Source of the DNA: Bacillota bacterium
Lineage (GTDB): Bacteria; Bacillota; Clostridia; Oscillospirales; Acutalibacteraceae
Direction: 5' to 3'
DNA length: 64,000 nt
Assembly (NCBI GenBank): GCA_021769885.1
Contig: JAETSA010000009.1
Span: forward strand, 79,532 to 143,531
Shown: positions 49,250-57,927 of the stretch, one piece after another
Layout: each line of letters starts with the position of its first letter
How positions within the stretch are numbered: the stretch's first letter is position 1
Made by a program: the position numbers and the translations under genes
Notes under the pieces: model-generated
What the model was told of the DNA's origin: nothing
What the model saw: only the letters and a program-made list of their open reading frames with translations
Database searches by the model: none

Positions 49250-50165
49250 AAACCTGTAGGGGCGGACTTCCACGTCCGCCCGAGCAAGGCTGAATTTTGC
49301 ACAAGGCTACGGCGGGGGCAAGTTACGGCTACGCCATTACCCTTTTGTCGCTTCGCGACATTTTCCCTACAAGGGAAATCTTCCCCGCCCTACCGAGTAG
49401 GGGCGCTTCACGAAGTGCCCGAGAAACCTTGTAAATTTACACAAACCAACGGTGTTTCGCAACCCGTAGGGGCGGATGCCATCATCCGCCCGTGTAAGGT
49501 CAGATTTTGCACAAACCAACGGTGATACGCGAACCTGTAGGGGCGGATGCCCTCATCCGCCCGCGTAAGGTCAGATTTTGCGCAAATCAAACGGCGATAC
49601 ACGACCCGTAGGGGCGGATGCCTTCATCCGCCCGAGTAAGGTCGGATTTTGCACAAACCCAACGGCGAAACGCAACCCGTAGGGGCGAACTGTGTTCGCC
49701 CGAAAACGGACGGCGAGCCCGGGCTGTCCCTATGGATGCGTAAAACGACGTACCCCTTGTAGGGGCGCTTCACGAAGCGCCCGAGCACGGTCGGATTTTG
49801 CGCAAACCCAACGGCGAAACGCAACCCGTAGGGGCGAACTGTGTTCGCCCGAAAACGGACGGCGAGCCCGGGCTGTCCCTACGGATGCGTAAAACGACGT
49901 ACCCCTTGTAGGGGCGGGTCTCCGTGCCCGCCCGAGCACGGTCGGACTTCACACAAGTCCAACGGCGGTGCACCGCCCGTAGGGGTCGACGACCTCGGCG
50001 ACCCGAGCACGGTCGGATTTTGCGAAAACCTAACGGTGATACGCGTATCCCGTAGGGGTCGCTGTTTTCGCCTGCCGGCTCGGTCGGTGCTTCTAAGCTT
50101 CGCTTAGAGGTGTCCACCGGACACCCGCACCCTCAGCGACCCGCGGGCGGCTGAAGGCAGCCGCC
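49250..50165 (+). repeat. Tandem REP array (about ten units)
   Basis: A regular array between gatB and serS. Each unit is GTAGGGG plus a palindrome, then a linker of the type gagcacggtcggattttgca, caaacccaacggcgaaacgc, aaccc. Units begin near 49256, 49399, 49467, 49537, 49606, 49678, 49759, 49827, 49909, 49978 and 50050. Palindromes differ (cggacttccacgtccg, gcttcacgaagtgc, gcggatgccatcatccgc, gcgaactgtgttcgc, gcgggtctccgtgcccgc, gtcgacgacctcggcgac). The first linker holds the three-hairpin module, the last unit holds the tctaagc/gcttaga module. No gene is seen. Confidence 0.88.
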
Positions 50166-50189
50166 CCTACGAGTTTGCGCACGAACCAA

Positions 50190-50258
50190 TTGTATGCAAA
50201 GCGCGATGCCGAGCACAAAAACTTCCTGCTTTTAAAAGGTAGGTACGAAATAAAAAAG
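50190..50258 (+). promoter_or_regulatory. Conserved leader motif before serS
   Basis: ttgtatgcaaagcgcgatgc, GAGCACAAAAAC, a CCTGCTTTT/AAAAGGTAGG hairpin and GGTACGAAATAAAA, then GGAG and ATG at 50270. Matches the leaders of gatC and mrp. No T-box features were found. Confidence 0.5.
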
Positions 50259-50269
50259 GAGAATGAAAA

Positions 50270-51550
50270 ATGCTGGATATTAAATTTATGCGGGAAAATC
50301 CCGACATTGTTAAGGAAAACATCAAAAAGAAATTCCAGGATGCGAAATTGCCGCTTGTAGACGAGGCAATCGAGCTGGATCGCAAATTCCGCGAGAGCAA
50401 GAGCCGCGCAGACAGCCTGCGTGCCGACCGCAACCGCATCAGCAAAGAAATCGGCGGGCTGATGGCAAAGGGTATGCGCGACGAGGCGGAAAAGGTCAAG
50501 GCAAAGGTCGCCGAAATCGCGGCGGAGCTCAAAGAGCTCGAAGAAAAAGAAGTCGAGTTGGCGGCAGAGCTGAAAAAGCGTATGCAGGTCATTCCGAATA
50601 TCATCGCCGACACCGTGCCGATTGGCAAGGACGACAGTGAAAATGTGGAGCTGGAGCGTTTCGGCGAGCCCGTTGTGCCCGACTACGAAATCCCCTATCA
50701 CGTCGATATTATGGAAAGCTTCAACGGCATCGATTTGGATGCGGCGCGCAAAACCAGCGGCAACGGCTTTTATTACCTGCGCGGCGATATTGCAAGACTG
50801 CATTCCGCCATCCTCTCCTACGCGCGCGACTTTATGATTGACCGCGGCTTTACCTATTACGTACCGCCGTTTATGATTCGGAGCGAGGTTGTCACAGGCG
50901 TGATGAGCTTTGCTGAAATGGAAAATATGATGTATAAAATCGAGGGCGAGGATTTGTATCTCATCGGGACGAGCGAGCACTCGATGATCGGCAAATTTAT
51001 CGATACCATTTTGCCCGAAAGCGAATTGCCGCAGACGCTGACCAGCTATTCGCCCTGCTTCCGCAAGGAAGTCGGCGCACACGGCATTGAGGAGCGCGGC
51101 GTATACCGCATCCATCAGTTCGAAAAGCAGGAAATGATTGTTGTCTGCAAGCCCGAAGAGAGCGATAAATGGTATGATGTTCTGTGGAACAATACCGTGG
51201 ATTTCTTCCGTTCGCTGGATATCCCCGTGCGCACGTTGGAGTGCTGCTCGGGCGACCTCGCCGACTTAAAGGTGAAGAGCCTCGACGTCGAAGCGTGGAG
51301 TCCGCGTCAGCAAAAATATTTCGAGGTCGGCTCGTGCTCGAATCTCGGCGACGCACAGGCACGGCGTCTGGGCATCCGCATCAAAGGCGAAAACGGCAAC
51401 TACTTTGCCCACACCTTAAACAATACCGTCGTTGCACCCCCGAGAATGCTGATTGCCTTCCTCGAAAACAACCTGAACGCCGACGGCACAGTCAATATCC
51501 CCGAACCGTTGCGTATGTATATGGGCGGCAAGGATAAAATCACAAAGTAA
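50270..51550 (+). CDS. serS: Seryl-tRNA synthetase
   Basis: A 426-residue class II synthetase. The N-terminal coiled-coil arm (about 30-100, KVKAKVAEIAAELKELEEKE) contacts the tRNA-Ser arm. Motif 2 (SPCFRKEVGAHG) and motif 3 near the C-terminus (NNTVVAPPRMLIAFLENN) build the active site. Full length, with a GGAG site before the ATG. Its leader shares the GGTACGAAAT motif with gatC and mrp. Confidence 0.97.
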   Translation: MLDIKFMRENPDIVKENIKKKFQDAKLPLVDEAIELDRKFRESKSRADSLRADRNRISKEIGGLMAKGMRDEAEKVKAKVAEIAAELKELEEKEVELAAELKKRMQVIPNIIADTVPIGKDDSENVELERFGEPVVPDYEIPYHVDIMESFNGIDLDAARKTSGNGFYYLRGDIARLHSAILSYARDFMIDRGFTYYVPPFMIRSEVVTGVMSFAEMENMMYKIEGEDLYLIGTSEHSMIGKFIDTILPESELPQTLTSYSPCFRKEVGAHGIEERGVYRIHQFEKQEMIVVCKPEESDKWYDVLWNNTVDFFRSLDIPVRTLECCSGDLADLKVKSLDVEAWSPRQQKYFEVGSCSNLGDAQARRLGIRIKGENGNYFAHTLNNTVVAPPRMLIAFLENNLNADGTVNIPEPLRMYMGGKDKITK

Positions 51551-51561
51551 ACCTGAAACCA

Positions 51562-51608
51562 AAACGATGCTCCTCGCAGTATAAAGCGGCGGGCATTGTT
51601 TGCTTTTT
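51562..51608 (+). terminator. Probable serS terminator
   Basis: An imperfect stem (aacgatgctcctcgc with gcggcgggcattgtt) followed by TGCTTTTT, 12 bases after the serS stop. Confidence 0.55.
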
Positions 51609-51624
51609 GGGAATATCGGATTTT

Positions 51625-52030
51625 ATAGACCGCGTAGAGGCGGATTTTTGCACAACCTAACGGTGATGCGCACACCCGTAGGGGCGCTTGCGCGTTGCGC
51701 CCGCGCACGGTCAGATTTTGTACAACCCAACGACGATGTACAACCTCGTAGGGGGCGACGTTCTCGCCTGCCGGCTCGGTCGGTGCTTCTAAGCTTCGCT
51801 TAGAGGTGTCCGCCGGACACCCGCACCCCGACGCCCCGTAAATTCCTCCCTCTGACGAGGGAGGTGGATTTTGCCGCAGGCAAAAGACGGAGGGAGAGAA
51901 AAGTCTGCACAAACTTTTCGGAACAACACTAAGGTCGTTCTCTACACCTGTAGGGGCGTTTGCGCGTTGCACCCGAGCACGTTCGGGGTTCGCACAAACC
52001 CAACAGCAAATCACACTCCCCTACAATCTT
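51625..52030. repeat. REP hairpins with nested module
   Basis: gcgcttgcgcgttgcgc after gtaggg (51678), a GTAGGGGGCGACG REP with the nested tctaagc/gcttaga module (51748-51840), a cctccctctgacgagggagg block (51845-51900), ggaacaacactaaggtcgttc (51921) and a degenerate unit near 51950. No gene is seen. Confidence 0.8.
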
Positions 52031-52055
52031 ATCCTAAATCGGAGGAATGATAAAA

Positions 52056-53012
52056 ATGACCCCATTTAACTGGGCGTACGTCGGGAACGGCGGGATTGCC
52101 GAATCCACCGCGCGTCAAATCGTGAAAGGCAATCACCGCATTGTATCGGTGTATGGCAGGAATCCTGAAAAAGTAAAGGCTTTCTCTGAAAAATACGGCG
52201 CACAAGCGTTTGGCGATTTTGAAAGTGCCGTAAATTGCAACGGCGTTGACGGCGTGTATATTGCGACGCCGCATACAGCGCACGTGGACTATGCCGTGCG
52301 CGCAATGGAGCTTCATAAGCCCGTGCTTTGCGAAAAACCTGTGGGTGTTACGGTGCAGGATGTCGATACACTTATCGGCACAGCCAAACGGACAAACACC
52401 TATTTCTGCGAAGCGATGTGGACGTGGTTTTCCGATGTTGCGCTGACGGTAAAACGGTGGGTGCAAAGCGGCGAAATCGGCGAAGTGCAGGATGTCGTGA
52501 TAAACTATGCTTTTCCCGGAATGCTTCTGCCGAAAACCTCACGCGTGCGTATGCCCGAAACCGCGGGCGGCGCGCTTTTGGATATCGGCATTTATCCGAT
52601 TACCTATTGCTATAATCTGTTCGGCGTGCCGAACAGCGTGCAGTGTCACGGCAAAATCCGAGACGGGATAGATATTCGCGAAACCGTAGTTTTGGAATAT
52701 CCGAAATTCAAATGCACCCTGCATATGTCGCTTTGCAATCTTAAGGAAAACTGCCTGATTCGCGGCACAAAAGGGTCTATCTCTTTACCTGTTTTCTTTC
52801 ATATGGCGTCGAAAGCCATCTTAAAGAACGAAAGCGGCAAGCGCGTGTTTACAGGCAAAACCGACTATTTGACGGAATTTACAAAGGTTGCCGAAGAAAT
52901 TCGGCAGGGAAAAACAGAATCGGAATATATTCCGTTTGCCGCCACGCGCACCTGTATGGAGATTATGGATGAATGCCGCCGCCAAATGGGATTGCGGTAT
53001 CCGTTTGAATGA
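52056..53012 (+). CDS. Gfo/Idh/MocA-family oxidoreductase
   Basis: A 318-residue NAD(P)-dependent oxidoreductase. The Rossmann motif is VGNGGIAES near the N-terminus, the catalytic-type EKP lies in KPVLCEKPVGV, and GGALLDIGIYPITYCYNLFG has the typical aspartate/tyrosine substrate segment, closest in style to trans-dihydrodiol dehydrogenase-like sugar oxidoreductases. I moved the start to ATG 52056 because the earlier ATG at 52047 abuts the GGAGG site. Substrate unknown; flanked by repeats on both sides, so it is probably transcribed alone. Confidence 0.9.
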   Translation: MTPFNWAYVGNGGIAESTARQIVKGNHRIVSVYGRNPEKVKAFSEKYGAQAFGDFESAVNCNGVDGVYIATPHTAHVDYAVRAMELHKPVLCEKPVGVTVQDVDTLIGTAKRTNTYFCEAMWTWFSDVALTVKRWVQSGEIGEVQDVVINYAFPGMLLPKTSRVRMPETAGGALLDIGIYPITYCYNLFGVPNSVQCHGKIRDGIDIRETVVLEYPKFKCTLHMSLCNLKENCLIRGTKGSISLPVFFHMASKAILKNESGKRVFTGKTDYLTEFTKVAEEIRQGKTESEYIPFAATRTCMEIMDECRRQMGLRYPFE

Positions 53013-53054
53013 GGAGAACCCTTGCAAATTTGCGCAAACCCAACGGTGAATTAC

Positions 53055-53175
53055 AAATCGTAGGGGCGCTTGCGCGTTGCGCCCGTCAAAGTCTGATATA
53101 ATTTACGGAACGACACTTAAGGTCGTTCCCTACGGTTTCCGCAAACCCAACGGTGATGTGCCCACCCGTAGTACC
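53055..53175. repeat. REP pair upstream of the GDPD gene
   Basis: gcgcttgcgcgttgcgc after gtaggg (53059) head to head with ggaacgacacttaaggtcgttcc (53107), then a linker ccaacggtgatgtgcccacc and a hairpin-less gtag remnant. Confidence 0.75.
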
Positions 53176-53312
53176 TTGTTACATCTAAAACTTTACATTA
53201 TATACTGCGTCTTTTTCCGTGTAGCTGTGTTACAGTCTTTGACGGGCGTCAGCCCGTCTGCATCCTGCGCCTTGCTACGCGAATCCAATTCGCGCCGCAC
53301 CCGTGCCGCTGC

Positions 53313-53341
53313 TTTACTTTTTCTCGAATTTATGCTATACT
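53313..53341 (+). promoter_or_regulatory. Promoter of the GDPD gene
   Basis: TTTACT (53313-53318), 17-base spacer ending TGC, TATACT (53336-53341). Confidence 0.65.
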
Positions 53342-53387
53342 GATTCGTATTCTATCGCGCAAAAATATTTATGGGGAGATGTCTATT

Positions 53388-54245
53388 ATGGGAAAAGCTG
53401 TTCAAAAACTCGCTATGGCAGGGGTAGCTGCCGTGGCATCTACTGCACTTGGCGGTGCCGTATATCGGCATATGCGCTACAAACGAATCAAGCCGAAAGA
53501 ATTAAAGCACTTCCCCGAGCTTCAACCCGACAACGAACGCGAAATTCACCTGACGGCGCATCGCGGGCTTTCCGCTGTGTATCCCGAAAATACGGCGCTT
53601 GCATTTGAAGCGGCGGGCAAAGCGGGATTTTATGCTTTGGAATGCGATACGCACTGCACCACCGACGGCACGTGGGTCGTTCTGCACGACGGGCAAATCA
53701 AAACTATGTTCGACGGCACGGGCGATGTAAAATCTTATTCCTACGAAGAAATGCTCCAAAAGAAGATGACCAACGGCGCGAATATTGATAAGTACCCCGA
53801 AGCGCGCCTGTGCACCCTGCAGGAGTACATAGACATCTGTAAAAAATACGGATGCCGTCCGATGATTGAGGTCAAGGACAAGCGCATTGAAAAAATGCAG
53901 TCGCTGTATGATATGCTTGTGCAAAACGATATTTTGGAAAGCTGTATTATCATTTCGTTCCATATTTCCGTTCTGCGCGCGCTGTATGCCATCGATAAGA
54001 ATCTTGAAATGTGGTATCTGATTGAATATATCAGCGACAAAAAACTGCGCGAGGCAAAAGAATGCGGCAATGCGGGCATCGCGTTTTGTGCGCAGTATAA
54101 CGCCCCGCGCCCCGACGCGATTCAGAAAATCCACGACAACGGACTGACTGCCGCCTGCTGGACGGTCGACACCCCCGAAATGCTCGAAAAAATGATGAAC
54201 TGCGGCGTGAAATATATCACCACCAATTCCATTTTGCCCGAATAA
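53388..54245 (+). CDS. Glycerophosphodiester phosphodiesterase family protein
   Basis: A 285-residue GDPD enzyme with a single N-terminal hydrophobic segment (LAMAGVAAVASTALGGAVY), so probably membrane-anchored. Catalytic-type motifs: TAHRGLSAVYPENT, ECDTHCTTDGTWVVLHDG and IEVKD. It likely hydrolyses glycerophosphodiesters to glycerol-3-phosphate and an alcohol. I chose ATG 53388 since the GGGGAG site directly abuts the ATG at 53379 but is about nine bases from 53388. Confidence 0.9.
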   Translation: MGKAVQKLAMAGVAAVASTALGGAVYRHMRYKRIKPKELKHFPELQPDNEREIHLTAHRGLSAVYPENTALAFEAAGKAGFYALECDTHCTTDGTWVVLHDGQIKTMFDGTGDVKSYSYEEMLQKKMTNGANIDKYPEARLCTLQEYIDICKKYGCRPMIEVKDKRIEKMQSLYDMLVQNDILESCIIISFHISVLRALYAIDKNLEMWYLIEYISDKKLREAKECGNAGIAFCAQYNAPRPDAIQKIHDNGLTAACWTVDTPEMLEKMMNCGVKYITTNSILPE

Positions 54246-54284
54246 GTGAATGGGTTTGCGCGATTTTGCGGTAGCACGCAACCC

Positions 54285-54640
54285 TGTAGGGGTGGACTTC
54301 CACGCCCGCCCGCATTTCCTCCCTCTGACGAGGGAGGTGGCATTTTTCGAGGAAAAATGACGGAGGGAGAGAAAAAATTCGCACGAACCAACGGCAATGC
54401 ACCGCCCGCGTAGGGGCGGATGAAGATTCCCCTAATAGGGGAAATGTCGCGAAGCGACAAAAGGGTAATGGCGAAGCCGTAACTTCATCCGCCCGAGCAC
54501 GGTTGGATTTTGCACAAGACTACGGCGGGAGCAAGCTCCCGCCCTACCGAGTAGGAGCACTTGCGCGTTGCGCCCGTCAAAATCTGATATAATTTACGGA
54601 ACAACACAGAGGTTGTTCCCTACAAGCTCCCACCCTGCGT
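54285..54640. repeat. REP hairpins with nested modules
   Basis: ggtggacttccacgcccgcc after gtag (54288), a ctccctctgacgagggaggt block (54311-54370), a gcggatgaag REP holding the ttcccctaataggggaa, tgtcgcgaagcgaca module (54413-54495), gcgggagcaagctcccgc (54526), gcacttgcgcgttgcgc (54555), ggaacaacacagaggttgttcc (54600). No gene is seen. Confidence 0.8.
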
Positions 54641-54719
54641 TCAAAAACGACAAATTCACCCTACGCGCAAACAGGCAAAATTCTGTATTTACAAACACAC
54701 TTTGGAGAATAGATAATTT

Positions 54720-55514
54720 ATGACTACGTTCTGTCCCCTGTTTTCATCCAGCAAAGGCAACTGCATCTATATCGGCGCGCCTGACGGCGGCATCCTCATC
54801 GATACAGGGCGCAGCTGCCGCCAAACGGAAGCCGCGCTCCACAACATTGGCGTCGCGCCCGACAGCATCCGCGCGGTGTTCGTCACGCACGAGCATTCCG
54901 ACCACGTCAGCGGACTGCGCGTGTTCGCCTCGAAATACGGAACCCGCGTGTATGCCTCAAACGGTACGCTGGAAGCACTTGATGAAATGGGGATTTTGAA
55001 CGGCAAATTCGACGCGTTCACGCTGAATGCGGCGGGCACGGATGTCGGGTCTCTGTTTGTGCAGTCCTTTCCGACTTCGCACGATGCGCGGGAAAGCTGC
55101 GGCTATGCCATCAGTGCAGAAAGCGGCGAGCGCGTGGCAATCGCGACCGATCTCGGCGTGATGACCGACACGGTGCGCACGGCGATTACGGGCTGTGAAA
55201 CCGTGCTGATTGAGTCCAACCACGATGTGCGGATGCTCGAAAACAATCCGCAGTATCCGTACCCGCTGAAAAAGCGCATTTTGGGTGCGCGCGGACATCT
55301 TTCCAATGAGGTTTGCGCCGAAACGGTGCGCACGCTTGTGCAAAACGGCACAAAGCACGTGTTTTTGGGACATTTGAGCGAGCAAAACAATGTTCCCGCC
55401 CTTGCTTACCGCGTGACCGCCTCGGAGCTTGCGGCGGCGGGCGCGGCGGAAAACAGGGATTATACCTTGCAGGTGGCAAAGCCTGTTTGGGACGAAAAGG
55501 CGGTGCGGTTGTGA
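54720..55514 (+). CDS. MBL-fold hydrolase, WalJ/YycJ type
   Basis: A 264-residue metallo-beta-lactamase-fold protein with the full motif THEHSDH (H57, H59, D61, H62) and later PTSHDA, ATDLG, SNHD and HLSEQN, which match YycJ/WalJ proteins (putative exonuclease-like, linked to the WalRK region in Bacilli). A GGAGA site precedes the ATG. Its stop overlaps the rlmH start (GTGA), the same pairing found in several Clostridia where WalK/WalR are elsewhere. Confidence 0.88.
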   Translation: MTTFCPLFSSSKGNCIYIGAPDGGILIDTGRSCRQTEAALHNIGVAPDSIRAVFVTHEHSDHVSGLRVFASKYGTRVYASNGTLEALDEMGILNGKFDAFTLNAAGTDVGSLFVQSFPTSHDARESCGYAISAESGERVAIATDLGVMTDTVRTAITGCETVLIESNHDVRMLENNPQYPYPLKKRILGARGHLSNEVCAETVRTLVQNGTKHVFLGHLSEQNNVPALAYRVTASELAAAGAAENRDYTLQVAKPVWDEKAVRL

Positions 55515-55993
55515 TTTCGGTAACCGTGATTGCGCTCGGCAAGCTGAAGGAGCGCAGTATGCGCGACCTGTGTGCGGAATATGAAAAACGGCTGTCCGCA
55601 TTTTGCAGACTGCAAATTGTGGAGCTGACACCGGAGCGATTGCCTGACCGCCCCTCAGCGAATGAAATTGCCCGTGCATTGGAGCGGGAAGCGGTGCAGA
55701 TTACCGCCAAAATCCCCGCGAATGCGTATGTGTTTGCGATGTGCATTGAGGGCAAACAGATGTCGAGTGAAGTATTTAGTCAAAAATTGTCTACCCTCGC
55801 CGTAAACGGCACAAGCAATGTCGTATTTTTGCTCGGCAGTTCCTTTGGCTTGCAGGAAGCGATAAAGAAACGGGCGGATTTTCGGTTTTCGATGTCCGAA
55901 ATGACCTTCCCGCATCAGCTCGCCCGTGTGATGCTCTTGGAACAAATTTACCGCGCATTCCAAATCGAAAGCGGCGGGAAATACCATAAATAA
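55511..55993 (+). CDS. rlmH: 23S rRNA (pseudouridine-1915-N3)-methyltransferase RlmH
   Basis: A 160-residue SPOUT-family methyltransferase acting on 23S rRNA helix 69 in the 70S ribosome. It starts with GTG at 55511, overlapping the preceding stop by four bases, giving ISVTVIALGKLKERSMRDLC. The SAM-binding knot carries FLLGSSFGL, and the protein ends GGKYHK, the typical YHK terminus. A terminator follows. Confidence 0.95.
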   Translation: MISVTVIALGKLKERSMRDLCAEYEKRLSAFCRLQIVELTPERLPDRPSANEIARALEREAVQITAKIPANAYVFAMCIEGKQMSSEVFSQKLSTLAVNGTSNVVFLLGSSFGLQEAIKKRADFRFSMSEMTFPHQLARVMLLEQIYRAFQIESGGKYHK

Positions 55994-56015
55994 GATTTAT
56001 AAAATTTGGTTTCAT

Positions 56016-56046
56016 AAAACGCGCTGAACTGGTCCGGCGCGTTTTT
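56016..56046 (+). terminator. Rho-independent terminator after rlmH
   Basis: Stem aaaacgcgc with gcgcgtttt around a 12-base loop, followed by TTATGTTATT, 22 bases after the rlmH stop. Confidence 0.8.
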
Positions 56047-56059
56047 ATGTTATTATACG

Positions 56060-56480
56060 TGTGGGTTGATGTACGAGTGGGGAACGACCGATGACGCGTT
56101 CCGTAAAATTTTATCAGACTTCTGCGGGCGATTCGTGAATCGCCCCTACAAAAACGGCAAAAATTTGTCATTCTGAGCTTCGCTCGGAATCTCCTTTTGT
56201 GCGAGTTCCTTCTGACGGAGATCCTTCGCTGCGCTCAGGATGACAGTGCAGGCGGGCGAACGCAGTTCGCCCCTACAATGAGGCAGATGTAGGGCGCGGG
56301 CTTGCTCGCGCCGCAGCTTTGAGCAAAATCCGACTGTGCTCGGGTCGCTGAGATCAGCGACCCCCAGCGTGTCGAAAAAGTGGATTTTGCTCCCCTTGTC
56401 AGGGGAGCTGTCGCGCGTAGCGCGACTGAGGGGTAGTTAAAAAGCTTAGTTTATCAAGCTTTTCTCTCCCTCCGTCACGC
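56060..56480. repeat. REP block with reversed orientation
   Basis: SERSEES-type repeats (56168, 56230), gggcgattcgtgaatcgccc (56128), gggcgaacgcagttcgcccc (56255), gcgcgggcttgctcgcgcc (56294), gggtcgctgagatcagcgacc (56342), then a 115-bp block (56366-56480) that is the inverted partner of 38187-38280 with one extra 21-nt hairpin segment. Linker units here point toward the origin, opposite to the rest of this arm. Confidence 0.82.
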
Positions 56481-56547
56481 CAGAAAACGTATAATATTAT
56501 GATATAAAACCCAAAAACTGTATCTCGCAAGTAAGGGGGCGCGCAAA

Positions 56548-57927
56548 ATGCCGCAGGAAACCTTTTTAGAATTTCGAAAAACCTATCCGACATTTACATA
56601 CGAACGCTACACGATTGAACGCGTGGGCACGCGCGTAAAGCTGACGTTTTATTTCTCGATTGACGGGCTGTGCACATTCGCACCGACCACCGAAATCGAA
56701 ACCGCGAATCTGACGGTCTTAAATGACCCCGAATCCGAAACGGCGCAGGCGATTGTGTTCGCGCTGGGGATGACGGAATTGGTAAGCTACTGGAAAGCCG
56801 CCTGCCCGCCGACGGTTGTGGTGCGGTGCGGGCATCTTTCGGATTGGGATAAACGCTTTTGGAAGCGTTTGTATTACCGCGGGCTTTCGGAATTTTTCTA
56901 CCGCAACGGTATCGATACGGATGAATCCGATTTTATGGAGCTTGTCTGCGACCCGAATCCCACGCCCAGCCCGACGGCGGAATATCACAGTGCGGGTCTG
57001 CACATTTTGCCTGTGGGCGGCGGCAAGGACAGCTGTGTAACGGCGGCACTTCTAAAGGACGAGGGCGCAAAAAATCTGTTTTTTACCGTCAACGACCAAA
57101 AAGCACGCACCGACACCGTCCTTGCGGCGGGCTATACCGAGGACGCGATGTTACGCACCTACCGCGTGATAGATAAAAATTTACTATCCTTAAACAGCCA
57201 AGGCTTTTTGAACGGTCATACGCCGTTTTCGGCAATCGTCGCTTTCCTTTCTTATTATTGCGCATACCTCGTCGGCGCACGGGATATCGTGCTTTCCAAC
57301 GAGTCGAGTGCCAACGAATCGAATATCGCGGGCACGGAGGTCAATCACCAGTATTCCAAATCCTACGCGTTCGAATGTGACTTCGCCAAATATGCTGAGC
57401 GCAATCTTTTGCCCGAGATTCGCTATTTCAGCTTACTGCGTCCGTTTTCGGAGTTGCAGATTGCAAAGCAGTTCGCAGGGCTTGGGCAGTTTCACGAAAC
57501 CTTCCGCAGCTGCAACCGCGGAAGCAAGCAAAATATTTGGTGTGCAAAATGTGCAAAATGTCTGTTCGTGTTTTCGATTTTATCGCCGTTTATGGAGTAC
57601 GACCGCCTGTGCGCGCTGTTTGGTGCAGATATGCTGGACGATACGGATTTGCTTGCAGACTTCGACGGCTTGTGCGGATTTTCCGAAGTCAAACCCTTTG
57701 AATGTGTCGGCACAACGGCGGAAATCGTGTTCGCGCTGAAAAAGACCGCACAGAAATTCCAAAACGAGGGGAGAACCCTGCCCGCACTGCTGCGGCATTT
57801 TACGGAAACGGCAGGCACCGGGGTCGACGAAAACCTGTTGCTGGAATATGAGCCGAGAAATAACGTTCCCGACGAATTCCTCCCCGCGATAAAGGAGATG
57901 TATACATATGTATCCAAAGATTGCTGA
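56548..57927 (+). CDS. MurL-like peptidoglycan precursor epimerase
   Basis: A 459-residue protein. A PP-loop-like ATP motif PVGGGKDSC lies at 155-163; NESSANESNIAGTEVNHQYSK and a C-terminal RSCNRG ... IWCAKCAKCLF cysteine motif follow. The pattern and length recall MurL (UDP-MurNAc-L-Ala-L-Glu epimerase), first found in Xanthomonas, which adenylates and inverts L-Glu. The strongest argument is context: its 3' end overlaps by 20 bases a MurD-type ligase, the same MurD2/MurL pairing. I have no alignment to confirm it. A different PP-loop ATPase role is the main alternative. Confidence 0.65.
   Translation: MPQETFLEFRKTYPTFTYERYTIERVGTRVKLTFYFSIDGLCTFAPTTEIETANLTVLNDPESETAQAIVFALGMTELVSYWKAACPPTVVVRCGHLSDWDKRFWKRLYYRGLSEFFYRNGIDTDESDFMELVCDPNPTPSPTAEYHSAGLHILPVGGGKDSCVTAALLKDEGAKNLFFTVNDQKARTDTVLAAGYTEDAMLRTYRVIDKNLLSLNSQGFLNGHTPFSAIVAFLSYYCAYLVGARDIVLSNESSANESNIAGTEVNHQYSKSYAFECDFAKYAERNLLPEIRYFSLLRPFSELQIAKQFAGLGQFHETFRSCNRGSKQNIWCAKCAKCLFVFSILSPFMEYDRLCALFGADMLDDTDLLADFDGLCGFSEVKPFECVGTTAEIVFALKKTAQKFQNEGRTLPALLRHFTETAGTGVDENLLLEYEPRNNVPDEFLPAIKEMYTYVSKDC

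Noticed and set aside
49250..50165. CRISPR array
   Set aside because: Units recur at a regular interval, but the variable parts are palindromes that are shared with many other loci, the constant parts are long linkers, and no cas gene is present.
49204..50269. T-box riboswitch upstream of serS
   Set aside because: No T-box sequence (the ggtggtaccgcg type), specifier loop or terminator/antiterminator pair was found; the leader is REP DNA plus the GGTACGAAAT motif.
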